The notes: a model not told the origin generated them from the sequence alone. A DNA stretch of 64,000 bases from Gottfriedia sp049568075 (GCA_049568075.1 CP144911.1); one strand, 5' to 3'; counted from the first letter of the stretch, positions 17,252 through 25,783 are shown. Translations and numbers: made by a program.

Positions 17252-17416
17252 TTAACGTCCGTGTCTCCATTTAGTTGGCTTTCCTGATGAAGGGCAATTA
17301 GGGAATTTTTGTCCTGCTTGTAATTCAATATGTTCCCCGTCTTTATCAGTATAATAGCCCGAAATCTTTACTGTTTCACCTGTATCATGTGTATGTCCAA
17401 ATTCTTGAGTATCCAT
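17252..17416 (-). CDS. YjzC-like small protein
   Basis: A 54-residue protein (from the second ATG of an ATGATG pair, which lies 6 nt after AAGGAGG). It has the YjzC-family pattern GETVKISGYY, IELQAGQKFPNCP and a final Trp-Arg-basic tail. A short basic C-terminus and two Gly-rich turns suggest a small beta protein. Function is unknown. It is monocistronic between the copCD terminator and mgsA. Confidence 0.75.
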   Translation of the reverse strand: MDTQEFGHTHDTGETVKISGYYTDKDGEHIELQAGQKFPNCPSSGKPTKWRHGR

Positions 17417-17506
17417 CATAAACCTCCTTTTCAACTGAACTAGAATTACTTTTTCCTTCATCAAAGTTAATTATTCGATTACGACATCTTTTTTAGGATT
17501 TTTTGC

Positions 17507-17923
17507 TTATCTTTCTCGAATTTGTTTATCATGTACGATGTTTCTCCACTTTAAGTCCCCTCGCTCTAGACCATGAATTAAAATTTCTGCTGTACCCATG
17601 TTTGTTGCTAAAGGGATTGAGTAAACATCACATAAACGAATTAAAGCCAAAATATCTGGTTCATGAGGTTGCGCTGTAAGTGGATCGCGAAAGAAGATAA
17701 CAATATCCATCAAATTCTTCGCGATTAAGGCACCGATTTCCTGATCTCCCCCAAGCGGTCCAGAATTAAATCGATGTATTTTTAAATTTGTATTTTCCAT
17801 TATTTTTGTTCCAGTTGTTCCTGTTGAATATAATTCATGTTTAGATAAAATAGATTCATATGCCATCGCAAAATTTACTAATTCTTTTTTCTTTTGATCG
17901 TGTGCAATGAAAGCAATTTTCAA
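17507..17923 (-). CDS. mgsA: Methylglyoxal synthase
   Basis: About 138 residues. It converts dihydroxyacetone phosphate to methylglyoxal and phosphate, a glycolytic overflow bypass. The core motifs are present: STGTTG phosphate loop, SGPLGGDQEIG with the catalytic Asp, and FFRDPLTAQPHEPD with the catalytic His. TTG 17923 gives the family start (KIAFIAHDQKK) 10 nt from GAGAGG. An in-frame ATG at 17932 lies only 1 nt from the same Shine-Dalgarno, so the start is uncertain by a few codons. Confidence 0.92.
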   Translation of the reverse strand: MKIAFIAHDQKKKELVNFAMAYESILSKHELYSTGTTGTKIMENTNLKIHRFNSGPLGGDQEIGALIAKNLMDIVIFFRDPLTAQPHEPDILALIRLCDVYSIPLATNMGTAEILIHGLERGDLKWRNIVHDKQIRER

Positions 17924-18074
17924 CGTCAACATTCCTCTCTTTTCGGAAAAATCGATTTTAATTTCGGCAATTGTTCGTAAAAACAATCGGAAACGACTCC
18001 ATTCAAATTTAACCTTTATATATTTTTTTACTTCTTTGTATTGGTTATTCTACTCTTGCTTATGCTTTTTACTA

Positions 18075-19484
18075 TTATTTAGAAGTTGGAATCCGAATAG
18101 TAAACGTACTTCCTTTTCCCACTTCACTATTTACTTGAATAGTTCCATTATGAATTTCCACAATCCATTTTGCAATCGCCAAGCCTAAACCATGGCTACC
18201 GATTTGTCTAGATCTTGATTTATCAGATCGATAAAAACGATCAAATATTCGGGCATGGTCTTCCGGTTTAATCCCAATACCAGTATCTGTTACTTGGATA
18301 CATAGTTCATTTTCTTTATCCGAAAGAACTAACTGGACCTCTCCTCCAATAGGTGTATACTTAATCCCATTATCTATTAATATATATAAGAGCTGTGATA
18401 ACTTTTCAGAGTCTCCTTCAGCGACTACATTCTCTGGAGCAGTTAAGTTTAAATTGATTTGTTTTGATGCTGCTAACGGTTGTAGAGATACAATCGCCTT
18501 TTCTGCAATGGAGCGAAACTCAAACTTTTCTAATTTAATTTCAACTTGATCTGAGTCTGAACGAGCTAATGTTAATAATCCGCTGACTAAGTTTGTCATC
18601 CTTTTTACTTCGTCTTTCATATTAAATAAAAGCTTTCGAGAAAAATCATCTTTCTCTGTATCGATTGTCATTTCCATTGCATCGATTGACGATAACAAAA
18701 CGCTTAATGGTGTTCTTAATTCATGAGATGCATCTGCAACAAATTCGCGCTGTCGATTAAATGATTTAAAGATAGGGATCATCGCTTTTTTTGACATAAA
18801 ATAACTGATATATAGTGCAACCCCAGAAAATACGATTGTTAAGCCTACCAGTATAATGACAACAAATTTGAATAAATGGTAAATATCCGATATATCTTTT
18901 CCAACATAGATTGTACCGATGATATTTCCCTTATAAAATAGTTGTTTACCTGAAACCATCAAACTAATCTCTTTTCGATTTGAAGGAACATGTATTTCAT
19001 GATCATGGAATTTTCTCATGTCCTTTTCAAACTCTTCATGTTCTAATTTAATTTTTAATTTTCGGGTTTCATTTCCTTTAGGAATCCATCCTTTTATTTG
19101 TCCAAACAGCCTAGACCTTAATTGTGGGATATCCTCCTGTCCCATTATTAATTCACCATTTGGATTAACTACATAATAAAAAAATTGATCGACACCTGCT
19201 AAAACTACTTCTTGGTTATCGTCTTGGAGGTTTCCTTGTTGATTTTGAATCATATAGTTTTCGATAATCTTTGCTTCTTGAGTAGCCAATGATTCCACTG
19301 TACGTCTTTGATCATTCATTATGACTACATATAACACTGCAAAGACTATGATGATGAATATAATTAGAAAAAGCATAACAAGTCCGCTATATAGTATTGT
19401 TAGGCGATTTTGCGTTAGGTTAAAAACATCTCTTCCTCCGCGATTTCGAAAATCACGTAAATAAGATATAAGATTAGTGATCAA
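18075..19484 (-). CDS. Sensor histidine kinase (envelope-stress type)
   Basis: 469 residues: TM1 at about 31-55, an extracytoplasmic sensor loop of about 150 residues, TM2 at about 207-229, a linker, HisKA with the phospho-acceptor His254 in SHELRTPLS, and HATPase_c with N, G1 and G2 boxes (DNGIKYTP, DTGIGI, GSHGLGLAIAK). The TTG start overlaps the response regulator by 11 nt. The operon with a PspA protein suggests it reports membrane or cell-wall stress. The stimulus is not known. Confidence 0.92.
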   Translation of the reverse strand: MITNLISYLRDFRNRGGRDVFNLTQNRLTILYSGLVMLFLIIFIIIVFAVLYVVIMNDQRRTVESLATQEAKIIENYMIQNQQGNLQDDNQEVVLAGVDQFFYYVVNPNGELIMGQEDIPQLRSRLFGQIKGWIPKGNETRKLKIKLEHEEFEKDMRKFHDHEIHVPSNRKEISLMVSGKQLFYKGNIIGTIYVGKDISDIYHLFKFVVIILVGLTIVFSGVALYISYFMSKKAMIPIFKSFNRQREFVADASHELRTPLSVLLSSIDAMEMTIDTEKDDFSRKLLFNMKDEVKRMTNLVSGLLTLARSDSDQVEIKLEKFEFRSIAEKAIVSLQPLAASKQINLNLTAPENVVAEGDSEKLSQLLYILIDNGIKYTPIGGEVQLVLSDKENELCIQVTDTGIGIKPEDHARIFDRFYRSDKSRSRQIGSHGLGLAIAKWIVEIHNGTIQVNSEVGKGSTFTIRIPTSK

Positions 19485-20151
19485 ATTTATATCCTACCCC
19501 TCTAATGCTTTGTAGCAAATCTTGTTTACCAAGCAAATCTAGTTTCTTTCGAAGAAGTTTAACAGTGGCATCAATCGTTTTCATTGCAACATCTGAATCA
19601 AAACCCCATACACGCTCCAAAATAATTTCACGAGGTAATACTTGACCTTTATTTTGTATTAAAAAATCAACTAATTGAAATTCGCGAGGGCTTAATTGTA
19701 TTTCAGTGTCTCCACCTCTGATTGATTGACTTGTACGATTTAGAATCATATCACTAATAAGAATTTCTTCCTCTAATATAGGAGCATAATTACGCCTAGA
19801 AAGTGCTCTTAATCGAGCTAGTAACTCATCAATTTCAAAAGGTTTAACTAAATAATCATCAGCTCCTGAGTCCAGTCCTACAATGCGGTCTTCTAGGGCG
19901 TCTTTAGCTGTAAGGATTAAAATCGCTCCTGAATATCCTTCTTTTCGTAACCTACGACACACTTCTATTCCTGTTCCTCCTGGCATCATCCAATCTAATA
20001 TTAATACATCATAATGGGTGTTCGTAGCGTAATAGTAAGCTTCTTCTCCTTCTGTAACCCACTCCACTTTATAACCTGCTTTTTTCTTTAACATATAACT
20101 GATTAGCTCACCAAGTTTCAAATCATCTTCAGCTACTAGTATATTCATCAT
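19474..20151 (-). CDS. OmpR-family response regulator
   Basis: About 225 residues: a receiver domain with acidic pair Asp9/Asp10, phospho-acceptor Asp53 (LILDWMMPGG) and LVKPF lysine, then a C-terminal winged helix (LSPREFQLVDFLIQNKGQV and ATVKLLRKKL, ending IRGVGYKF). AGGGAG lies 8 nt from ATG 20151. It is the partner of the kinase that overlaps it. OmpR-type regulators bind direct repeats with one-helical-turn spacing, and such a repeat lies upstream of the operon. Confidence 0.94.
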   Translation of the reverse strand: MMNILVAEDDLKLGELISYMLKKKAGYKVEWVTEGEEAYYYATNTHYDVLILDWMMPGGTGIEVCRRLRKEGYSGAILILTAKDALEDRIVGLDSGADDYLVKPFEIDELLARLRALSRRNYAPILEEEILISDMILNRTSQSIRGGDTEIQLSPREFQLVDFLIQNKGQVLPREIILERVWGFDSDVAMKTIDATVKLLRKKLDLLGKQDLLQSIRGVGYKFDH

Positions 20152-20240
20152 CAAAAATACTCCCTTGTTTTATATAAGATCTCTATAATTTTCAGTTGTC
20201 TTCTTCATCTTTTCCATTTTCAAATCAATTATAAAATAAA

Positions 20241-20273
20241 AGGAAGCACCCGTTAATTAATACGGTGCTCCCC
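20241..20273 (-). terminator. Leaky terminator/attenuator between pspA and the two-component genes
   Basis: Minus-strand imperfect hairpin GGAGCACCGT / ACGGGTGCTTCC followed by TTTTATTTTAT. It may reduce kinase and regulator output relative to PspA. Confidence 0.55.
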
Positions 20274-20296
20274 GATATTTCTTTTAAATCATGACC

Positions 20297-20965
20297 TTAG
20301 GCAGTTTCCACAGCATGCTGTTTTAGCTTTTGTAGCTCTTCTTCTATTTCTTCACTCATTACGTTATCTTTATATCCATTAGATAGGTTATTATGATATG
20401 CAAATTTATTTTGAGCTTGTACTTCTGCCTCCATCATAAGTATTCGATCTTCTGCACGTGCGATTCCATTTGCGATTGTTTCTGAATTAAATGAAACGGA
20501 TGTTTGTTGAATTTGTTTAATTGATTTTGCAATATTTGCTCTAGATACTAGTAAAAGTCTCTTATGCAGATATTCATCATATTTACCTTTCAGTTCATCT
20601 AATTTTTCATATAGTGACTGAGTTTGATTTTGAATTGTATTTAGCTGCTCTGTATAGAGGCTTAATTGATTTTCATGAACAAGTTTTTCCTGTATAGCCA
20701 GTTTTGCAATGGAATCTTCTCCATTTTCAACTGCTAGCTTAGCTTGTCCACTTCTTTTGTTTACTAGTCCTTCTGTCTCCAAGATCAATGCTTTTTGCTT
20801 ATTCTCTAAATAGATTTGACGAGAGAGTGCTTCCTGACCTTTCAAAAGATCTTCTTCCATTTCCCTAATATATTGATTCAACATTGAAATTGGATCTTCT
20901 AAACCATCCAGTGCTCCATTCACTTTAGCCAAAGATATTGATTTCATTCTTTTAAAAATGCCCAT
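20297..20965 (-). CDS. PspA/IM30 family protein
   Basis: 222 residues, almost entirely helical coiled coil. The N-terminal amphipathic helix (MGIFKRMKSISLAKVNGAL) with the family motif LEDPISMLNQYIREME binds stressed membranes, and the protein assembles into ESCRT-III-like oligomers. It starts one base after the upstream membrane gene ends and precedes the regulator and kinase, so the operon encodes both the stress sensor pair and its effector. Confidence 0.92.
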   Translation of the reverse strand: MGIFKRMKSISLAKVNGALDGLEDPISMLNQYIREMEEDLLKGQEALSRQIYLENKQKALILETEGLVNKRSGQAKLAVENGEDSIAKLAIQEKLVHENQLSLYTEQLNTIQNQTQSLYEKLDELKGKYDEYLHKRLLLVSRANIAKSIKQIQQTSVSFNSETIANGIARAEDRILMMEAEVQAQNKFAYHNNLSNGYKDNVMSEEIEEELQKLKQHAVETA

Positions 20966-20966
20966 T

Positions 20967-21377
20967 TTATTTATTCTCCTTTTTTGATAATAAATTTTTT
21001 TCCCATTTATCCAATAAATCTGCGTTTGTTCTGTTTATAGGTGTGTTAAAACTAGTTGTATCTAATGAAATTTGATTAACCTGGCTAGCTTGTCCCTTTT
21101 TAACTAATTTTTTAAAGATAAAAGTCACTACCGCAAATGCGATTAAAAGGAATAATACTAAACCAATCCAAGAAAAGTCATGAAAATGGTGTGGACCATG
21201 CATCATCTGATGTGATCTAAATTCGTTTCGACCGTCTCTATCCATGTACATTGAATGTTGATCAGCAAAACGTCTTTCATGAAAACCACCTAGTAATCTA
21301 AGAAAAAAATGCACCCCTAAAACAAAAACTGCTGTTATAGAGACCCATGTAAATAATCTCCTTACTCTTTTATTCAT
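20967..21377 (-). CDS. Two-TM protein with a His/Met-rich loop, first gene of the pspA operon
   Basis: 136 residues. TM1 is at about 9-28, then an extracytoplasmic loop rich in His, Met, Arg and Asp (including HQMMHGPHHFHDF), TM2 at about 70-90, and a soluble Asn/Thr-rich tail. I do not recognise a family. The loop suggests metal binding or pH-dependent charge, but that is inference. Its position ahead of PspA suggests a membrane partner such as LiaI. A strong GGAGG lies 11-12 nt upstream of the ATG. Confidence 0.65.
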   Translation of the reverse strand: MNKRVRRLFTWVSITAVFVLGVHFFLRLLGGFHERRFADQHSMYMDRDGRNEFRSHQMMHGPHHFHDFSWIGLVLFLLIAFAVVTFIFKKLVKKGQASQVNQISLDTTSFNTPINRTNADLLDKWEKNLLSKKENK

Positions 21378-21423
21378 GTTATTTCCCTCCTCTCATTTCT
21401 TAATAAATTGAATTCTAATAGAG

Positions 21424-21444
21424 TATGGTGAAATTATGGTGAAA
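21424..21444 (-). promoter_or_regulatory. 11-bp-period direct repeat, candidate response-regulator site
   Basis: TATGGTGAAA occurs at 21424-21433 and again at 21435-21444, about 50-70 bp upstream of the first gene of the pspA operon. This is the spacing expected for tandem OmpR-type regulator binding, placed near a possible TATTAG/TAGAAT -10 box. It suggests autoregulation. Confidence 0.55.
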
Positions 21445-21470
21445 ACGAAAAATTAGTCGTTTTGCTTATT

Positions 21471-21516
21471 AAAAAAAGATAGGTAACAGATTTTCATCTG
21501 CTTTCCTATCTCTTTT
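21471..21516 (-). terminator. Terminator of the first micro-ORF transcript
   Basis: AGATAGG...CCTATCT stem with an inner CAGA/TCTG pairing and seven T residues on the minus strand. Confidence 0.75.
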
Positions 21517-21607
21517 TACGTATATTTATTTATAGGCTTCAATTAATTAATCCGGTCCCTTTAATTTTCACTTCAAAACAGTAAATTTTTAGTAGCCTCT
21601 TTTGTTA

Positions 21608-21715
21608 TTAATATTCAACCTGATTTGGTTTTTTTATGACAACACGCTCATCATCTTCACTAACATGAAAGTCATCTTTTGTTGGAATGAAGTTTTCATC
21701 GTAAATTTTTATCAT
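21608..21715 (-). CDS. Acidic micro-protein, paralogue 1 (35 aa)
   Basis: ATG 21715 (or the adjacent ATG at 21718) follows AGGAGTG. The translation begins MIKIYDENFIPTKDDFHVSE, then DDERVVIKKPNQVEY. It is about 70% identical to the next entry over the shared length, and both have proper ribosome sites and terminators. The charge pattern is acidic centre, basic tail, with no TM or signal segment. I do not recognise a family. Conservation between the copies argues that it is translated. Confidence 0.65.
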   Translation of the reverse strand: MIKIYDENFIPTKDDFHVSEDDERVVIKKPNQVEY

Positions 21716-21865
21716 CATTTTCACTCCTGCTCATTATTTAATAGCAAATTTTTTCCATATCCTTAAGTTAGCTTGATTAGAAAAGGTTTATTCTTAGTTT
21801 TTGAAAATTTTTGCTTTGTCTAACTTCAGAAATGGAGAAGCTTGGATGTGTCGTCATGTTCAATT

Positions 21866-21901
21866 AAAAAAAGGACTAATGGTCAGCACCACTAGTCCCC
21901 T
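21866..21901 (-). terminator. Terminator of the second micro-ORF transcript
   Basis: GGACTAATGGT / ACCACTAGTCC stem with one mismatch and seven T residues on the minus strand, between the two micro-ORFs. The two therefore have separate transcripts. Confidence 0.75.
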
Positions 21902-21918
21902 GTATTCTATATTTAAAG

Positions 21919-22017
21919 TTATTTAATTGGTTTTCTTATTACAACACGCTCATCAACTTCACTAACGTGAAAGTCGTCTTTTGTAGGAATGATATTTTCA
22001 TCGTTAAACTTGATCAT
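21919..22017 (-). CDS. Acidic micro-protein, paralogue 2 (32 aa)
   Basis: ATG 22017 (or 22020) after AGGGAGTG. The product begins MIKFNDENIIPTKDDFHVSE, then VDERVVIRKPIK. The shared core IPTKDDFHVSE-x-DERVVI is invariant between the copies, while the flanks differ and many codons differ at third positions (for example GTTGTC versus GTTGTA). It lies between glmS and paralogue 1 with its own terminator. Function is unknown. Confidence 0.65.
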   Translation of the reverse strand: MIKFNDENIIPTKDDFHVSEVDERVVIRKPIK

Positions 22018-22089
22018 CATTTTTACACTCCCTGCTCAGTTTTTATGTTCAAATCTGTTTTTTAATAAACTTTAAGATTACTAATTTGA

Positions 22090-23892
22090 TTATTCAACAG
22101 TAACTGATTTTGCAAGATTACGTGGTTTATCAACATCACAACCACGATGTAAAGCAGCATAGTAAGAAATTAATTGTAATGGTACGACTGAAAGGATTGG
22201 AGATAATTCTTCTTGTACTCTTGGTAAAATGAAGCGATCGCCTTCCATATTTAATCCTTCCATAGAAATGATACAAGGGTTAGCACCACGAGCAACAACC
22301 TCTTTTACATTTCCACGAATGTTTAAGTTTACTGATTCTTGTGTTGCTAATGCGAAGATTGGAGTCCCTTCTTCGATTAGAGCAATTGTACCGTGTTTTA
22401 ACTCTCCACCAGCAAATCCTTCTGCTTGGATGTAAGAAATTTCTTTTAGTTTTAATGCACCTTCTAAGCAAACGAAGTAATCTACGTTACGACCGATGAA
22501 GAATGCATTACGAGTTGTAGCTAAATATTCTGTGGCAATTTTTTCAAACTCTTCTTTTTGGTTTGTAATTGATTCCATTGCATTTGCTACAATTCCAAGT
22601 TCTTTAACTAGGTTAAAGTTAACTGTTTTTCCTTTTTCTTTTGCAAGAGCATTTGCTACAATTGCAAGTACTGCTAATTGTGCAGTGTAAGCTTTCGTTG
22701 ATGCAACAGCGATTTCAGGACCTGCGTGTAAAGGAAGAGTGAAATCAGCCTCACGTGATAATGTTGATCCTGGAACGTTTGTAAGTGTAATTGCTTTATG
22801 ACCTAATTTATTTGTTTGTACTAAACATGCTCTACTATCAGCAGTTTCACCGCTTTGTGAAATATAAATGAATAATGGTTTTTCTGAAAGCAGTGGCATA
22901 TTGTAAGAGAATTCACTTGCAACATGTACTTCTACAGGTACTCCCGCCATTTTTTCAATAAATTGTTTTCCAACAAGACCAGCATGATAACTAGTTCCAC
23001 AAGCAACAATATATAATCTGTCAGCTTCTGCTAAAGCCGCTTTAATTTCTGAGTCAATCACAAGCTCGCCGTTTTCATCTTGGTACTTTTGGATAATATT
23101 ACGGATTACTAAAGGTTGCTCATCTGTTTCTTTTAACATGAAATGAGGATAAGTTCCTTTTTCGATATCGCTAGCATCAATTTCTGCAGTATATGGAGAA
23201 CGTTCTTTAACATTTCCGTTTAGGTCCATTAATTGAACACGATCTTTAGTAAGTAAAATAACCTCTTTATCCATTAATTCAATAAATTGATCAGTAATTT
23301 GTAACATTGCCATCGCATCAGATGCAATAACATTAAACTCTTCACCAACACCAACTAGTAATGGACTTTTGTTTTTTGCTACATAAATTACATCATCGTT
23401 TTGTTTATCTAATAATGCAATTGCATATGAACCTTTCAGAAGCTTAAGTGTTTCTCTAAAAGCATCAAGCACAGATAAACCTTTTTTTATATGCAGTTCA
23501 ACTAACTGAACAATTACTTCAGTATCTGTATCACTTGTAAATTCAATATCATTTAAATAATCGTTTTTTAATTGTACATCGTTCTCGATAACGCCATTAT
23601 GAACAAGTGTAAAACGTTCAGTAGAGCTTTGGTGAGGATGCGCATTACGTTTACTTGGAGCACCATGCGTTGCCCATCTTGTATGACCAATTCCAACGTT
23701 TCCGTCCGTTTTTGTAGGGATTGATTTACGTAATACTGCAATTCTACCTTTTTCTTTATAAACTTCTACACCATTGTCAGTTAAAAGTGAAATCCCAGCA
23801 GAATCGTAACCACGATACTCTAATTTCTCTAAACCTTTTAATAAAATTTCTTTCGCATTATCATTTCCAATATATCCAACGATTCCACACAT
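22090..23892 (-). CDS. glmS: Glutamine--fructose-6-phosphate aminotransferase
   Basis: A 600-residue enzyme that makes glucosamine-6-phosphate, the first step to UDP-GlcNAc. Cys2 (MCGIVGY) is the N-terminal nucleophile of the glutaminase domain. Two SIS isomerase domains follow (YISQSGETADS, STKAYTAQ), ending KSVTVE as in the family. The start is certain because Cys2 must be exposed, yet no Shine-Dalgarno lies within 20 nt upstream. Expression is controlled by an upstream ribozyme. Confidence 0.98.
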   Translation of the reverse strand: MCGIVGYIGNDNAKEILLKGLEKLEYRGYDSAGISLLTDNGVEVYKEKGRIAVLRKSIPTKTDGNVGIGHTRWATHGAPSKRNAHPHQSSTERFTLVHNGVIENDVQLKNDYLNDIEFTSDTDTEVIVQLVELHIKKGLSVLDAFRETLKLLKGSYAIALLDKQNDDVIYVAKNKSPLLVGVGEEFNVIASDAMAMLQITDQFIELMDKEVILLTKDRVQLMDLNGNVKERSPYTAEIDASDIEKGTYPHFMLKETDEQPLVIRNIIQKYQDENGELVIDSEIKAALAEADRLYIVACGTSYHAGLVGKQFIEKMAGVPVEVHVASEFSYNMPLLSEKPLFIYISQSGETADSRACLVQTNKLGHKAITLTNVPGSTLSREADFTLPLHAGPEIAVASTKAYTAQLAVLAIVANALAKEKGKTVNFNLVKELGIVANAMESITNQKEEFEKIATEYLATTRNAFFIGRNVDYFVCLEGALKLKEISYIQAEGFAGGELKHGTIALIEEGTPIFALATQESVNLNIRGNVKEVVARGANPCIISMEGLNMEGDRFILPRVQEELSPILSVVPLQLISYYAALHRGCDVDKPRNLAKSVTVE

Positions 23893-23900
23893 AATTAACT

Positions 23901-24030
23901 ATTGCTTAGTAAGTCCTAAAACAAGACATACAAAATGTATAGGAATGGAACGCTGTTTTCCTAACCGTTTAACTATTTAATTTTCTATTCCCTCGTCATG
24001 TTTAATAATGGTAGAGGACTTACAAGCAAT
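23901..24030 (-). promoter_or_regulatory. Structured glmS leader downstream of the ribozyme
   Basis: A 16/17-nt inverted repeat (23901-23917 and 24015-24030, one bulged base) closes a loop of about 100 nt with an inner AGGAA/TTCCT pairing. It ends 9 nt before the glmS start codon, which lacks a Shine-Dalgarno. Confidence 0.55.
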
Positions 24031-24084
24031 ATCCACCTACCTTTCATATTCCGCTCATTAGCGAGTTCATTTTTTTTGTTTTAA

Positions 24085-24242
24085 ACGGTGTATCAGATTA
24101 TTTACGTTTGTGCACACAGTCACCCATGTGTTTTACATAAATAATTTCGGTTGTGATACAGCAACCGGGAGTCATCCGCCGAAACTTCGATAAAACTCCA
24201 CCTCGTCAACTACACATTCACGTCTAATGTAGTTCTGGCGCT
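24085..24242 (-). ncRNA. glmS self-cleaving ribozyme/riboswitch
   Basis: Minus-strand AGCGCCAGAACT (24242-24231; cleavage between A and G), then GTTGACGAGGTGGAGTTTTA, TCGAAGTTTCGGCGGATGAC, TCCCGGTTG, and the AAAACACATGGGTGACTGTG pseudoknot hairpin. This is the full glmS ribozyme core. Glucosamine-6-phosphate acts as cofactor, and cleavage destabilises the glmS mRNA. The 3' edge is approximate. Confidence 0.95.
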
Positions 24243-24297
24243 TTTTTAATACTTTATTATTTCTATACTCCTTCCCTGTTAGGAAAACAATAAAACA

Positions 24298-24327
24298 ACT
24301 ATACTATACTGTATTAAAAATGGTCAA
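24298..24327 (-). promoter_or_regulatory. Promoter of glmS
   Basis: TTGACC (24322-24327), 18-bp spacer, TATAGT (24298-24303). It starts transcription about 50 nt before the ribozyme cleavage site and after the glmM terminator. Confidence 0.6.
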
Positions 24328-24370
24328 CAAAAATATGTTGAAATAAGTTATAGAATAGCTGTATATAACA

Positions 24371-24416
24371 AAAATATGCATAGACTTACACAAAAGTGCT
24401 CATCAATGCATATTTT
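24371..24416 (-). terminator. Terminator of the cdaA-cdaR-glmM operon
   Basis: 11-bp arms AAAATATGCAT / ATGCATATTTT plus an inner partial stem. T-rich on the minus strand, 11 nt past glmM. Confidence 0.75.
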
Positions 24417-24426
24417 TTAATTTATA

Positions 24427-25770
24427 TTATTCTCCAACTTCTTCTTTTACAACAGCAACAATACGTTCAACATATTGTTTACATTCTGCCTCAGAAGGAG
24501 CCTCAGCCATTACACGAATAAGTGGCTCAGTACCAGAAGGACGAACTAAAATGCGACCATTGCCGTTCATTTCTTCTTCTACCTCTGAAATGATTGCTTT
24601 AATGCGTTCGTTATTAAGTGCTTCATTTTTATCTGTAACACGAACATTAATTAATAATTGTGGATACTTTTTCATTTCTCCAGCTAATTGTGATAAAGTT
24701 TTACCTGTTTCTTTAACAATACTTACGAGCTGAATCGCACTTAACATACCATCACCAGTCGTAATATGATCTAAAAAGATGATGTGACCAGATTGCTCAC
24801 CGCCAAGATTGAAGCCATTCTTTCTCATCTCTTCCATTACATAGCGATCTCCAACACCTGTAACTGCACTTTTCATCCCATTCGTTTCTACTGCTTTGTA
24901 GAAGCCTAAGTTACTCATAACAGTTGATACAATTGTGTTTTGTTTTAGACGACCTTTTTCATTTAAATATTTTGCACAAATATACATTATTTGGTCACCA
25001 TCAACGATTTCACCATTTTCATCGATTGCAATTAGACGATCTCCATCACCATCGAATGATAAACCGATGTCAGCACCTTTTTCCTTTACAAGAACTGCTA
25101 AAGCTTCAGGATGTGTAGAACCTACACCATCGTTTATATTAAATCCATTAGGATTCGTTCCCATTGTAACAATATCTGCTTCTAAATCTGCGAATAAATA
25201 TGGCGCTAATGAAGAAGTAGCACCGTGTGCACAATCTAGAGCAACTAATAGGCCAGAGAAATCTTCATCAATTGTGTTTTTAAGGAATTGTAGATATTTT
25301 TGACCACCTTCAAAATAATCACTAACTTGACATAAATCATTTCCAGTTGGTCTTGGTAGATGATCAACTTCTGCATCCATTAGCTCTTCAATTTCATCTT
25401 CTTGCTCATCCAACAATTTAAAACCGTCTGGACCAAAAAACTTAATCCCATTATCTGCAACAGGATTATGTGAAGCTGAAATCATAACACCCGCTTGTGC
25501 TCCAAGTGCTTTTGTTAAATAGGCAACACCTGGAGTAGAAATAACACCTAATCTCATAACTTCAGCACCAATTGATAATAAACCTGCAACTAGTGCTCCT
25601 TCAAGCATATGTCCTGATACACGTGTGTCACGCCCAACAATTATTTTAGGTTTGACATTGTTTTTAGTTAATACATAACCGCCACAGCGTCCAATTTTAT
25701 ATGCTAATTCAGGAGTTAACTCTTTATTTGCAACTCCTCGTACACCATCAGTACCAAAATATTTACCCAT
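24427..25770 (-). CDS. glmM: Phosphoglucosamine mutase
   Basis: 447 residues. It interconverts glucosamine-6-phosphate and glucosamine-1-phosphate. The active-site phosphoserine is Ser100 in ISASHNP, the Mg site is FDGDGDRL, the sugar loop is GGEQSGHI and the C-terminal phosphate loop is RPSGTEPLIRV. It is the third gene of the cdaA-cdaR-glmM operon, 13 nt after cdaR. GlmM is known to inhibit CdaA in Firmicutes, so the operon joins wall precursor supply to c-di-AMP. Confidence 0.98.
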   Translation of the reverse strand: MGKYFGTDGVRGVANKELTPELAYKIGRCGGYVLTKNNVKPKIIVGRDTRVSGHMLEGALVAGLLSIGAEVMRLGVISTPGVAYLTKALGAQAGVMISASHNPVADNGIKFFGPDGFKLLDEQEDEIEELMDAEVDHLPRPTGNDLCQVSDYFEGGQKYLQFLKNTIDEDFSGLLVALDCAHGATSSLAPYLFADLEADIVTMGTNPNGFNINDGVGSTHPEALAVLVKEKGADIGLSFDGDGDRLIAIDENGEIVDGDQIMYICAKYLNEKGRLKQNTIVSTVMSNLGFYKAVETNGMKSAVTGVGDRYVMEEMRKNGFNLGGEQSGHIIFLDHITTGDGMLSAIQLVSIVKETGKTLSQLAGEMKKYPQLLINVRVTDKNEALNNERIKAIISEVEEEMNGNGRILVRPSGTEPLIRVMAEAPSEAECKQYVERIVAVVKEEVGE

Positions 25771-25783
25771 TTTAACTCTCCTT

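Noticed and set aside
19474..19484. Possible frameshift between response regulator and kinase
   Set aside because: The 11-nt overlap is a normal translational coupling; both products are full length with intact motifs.
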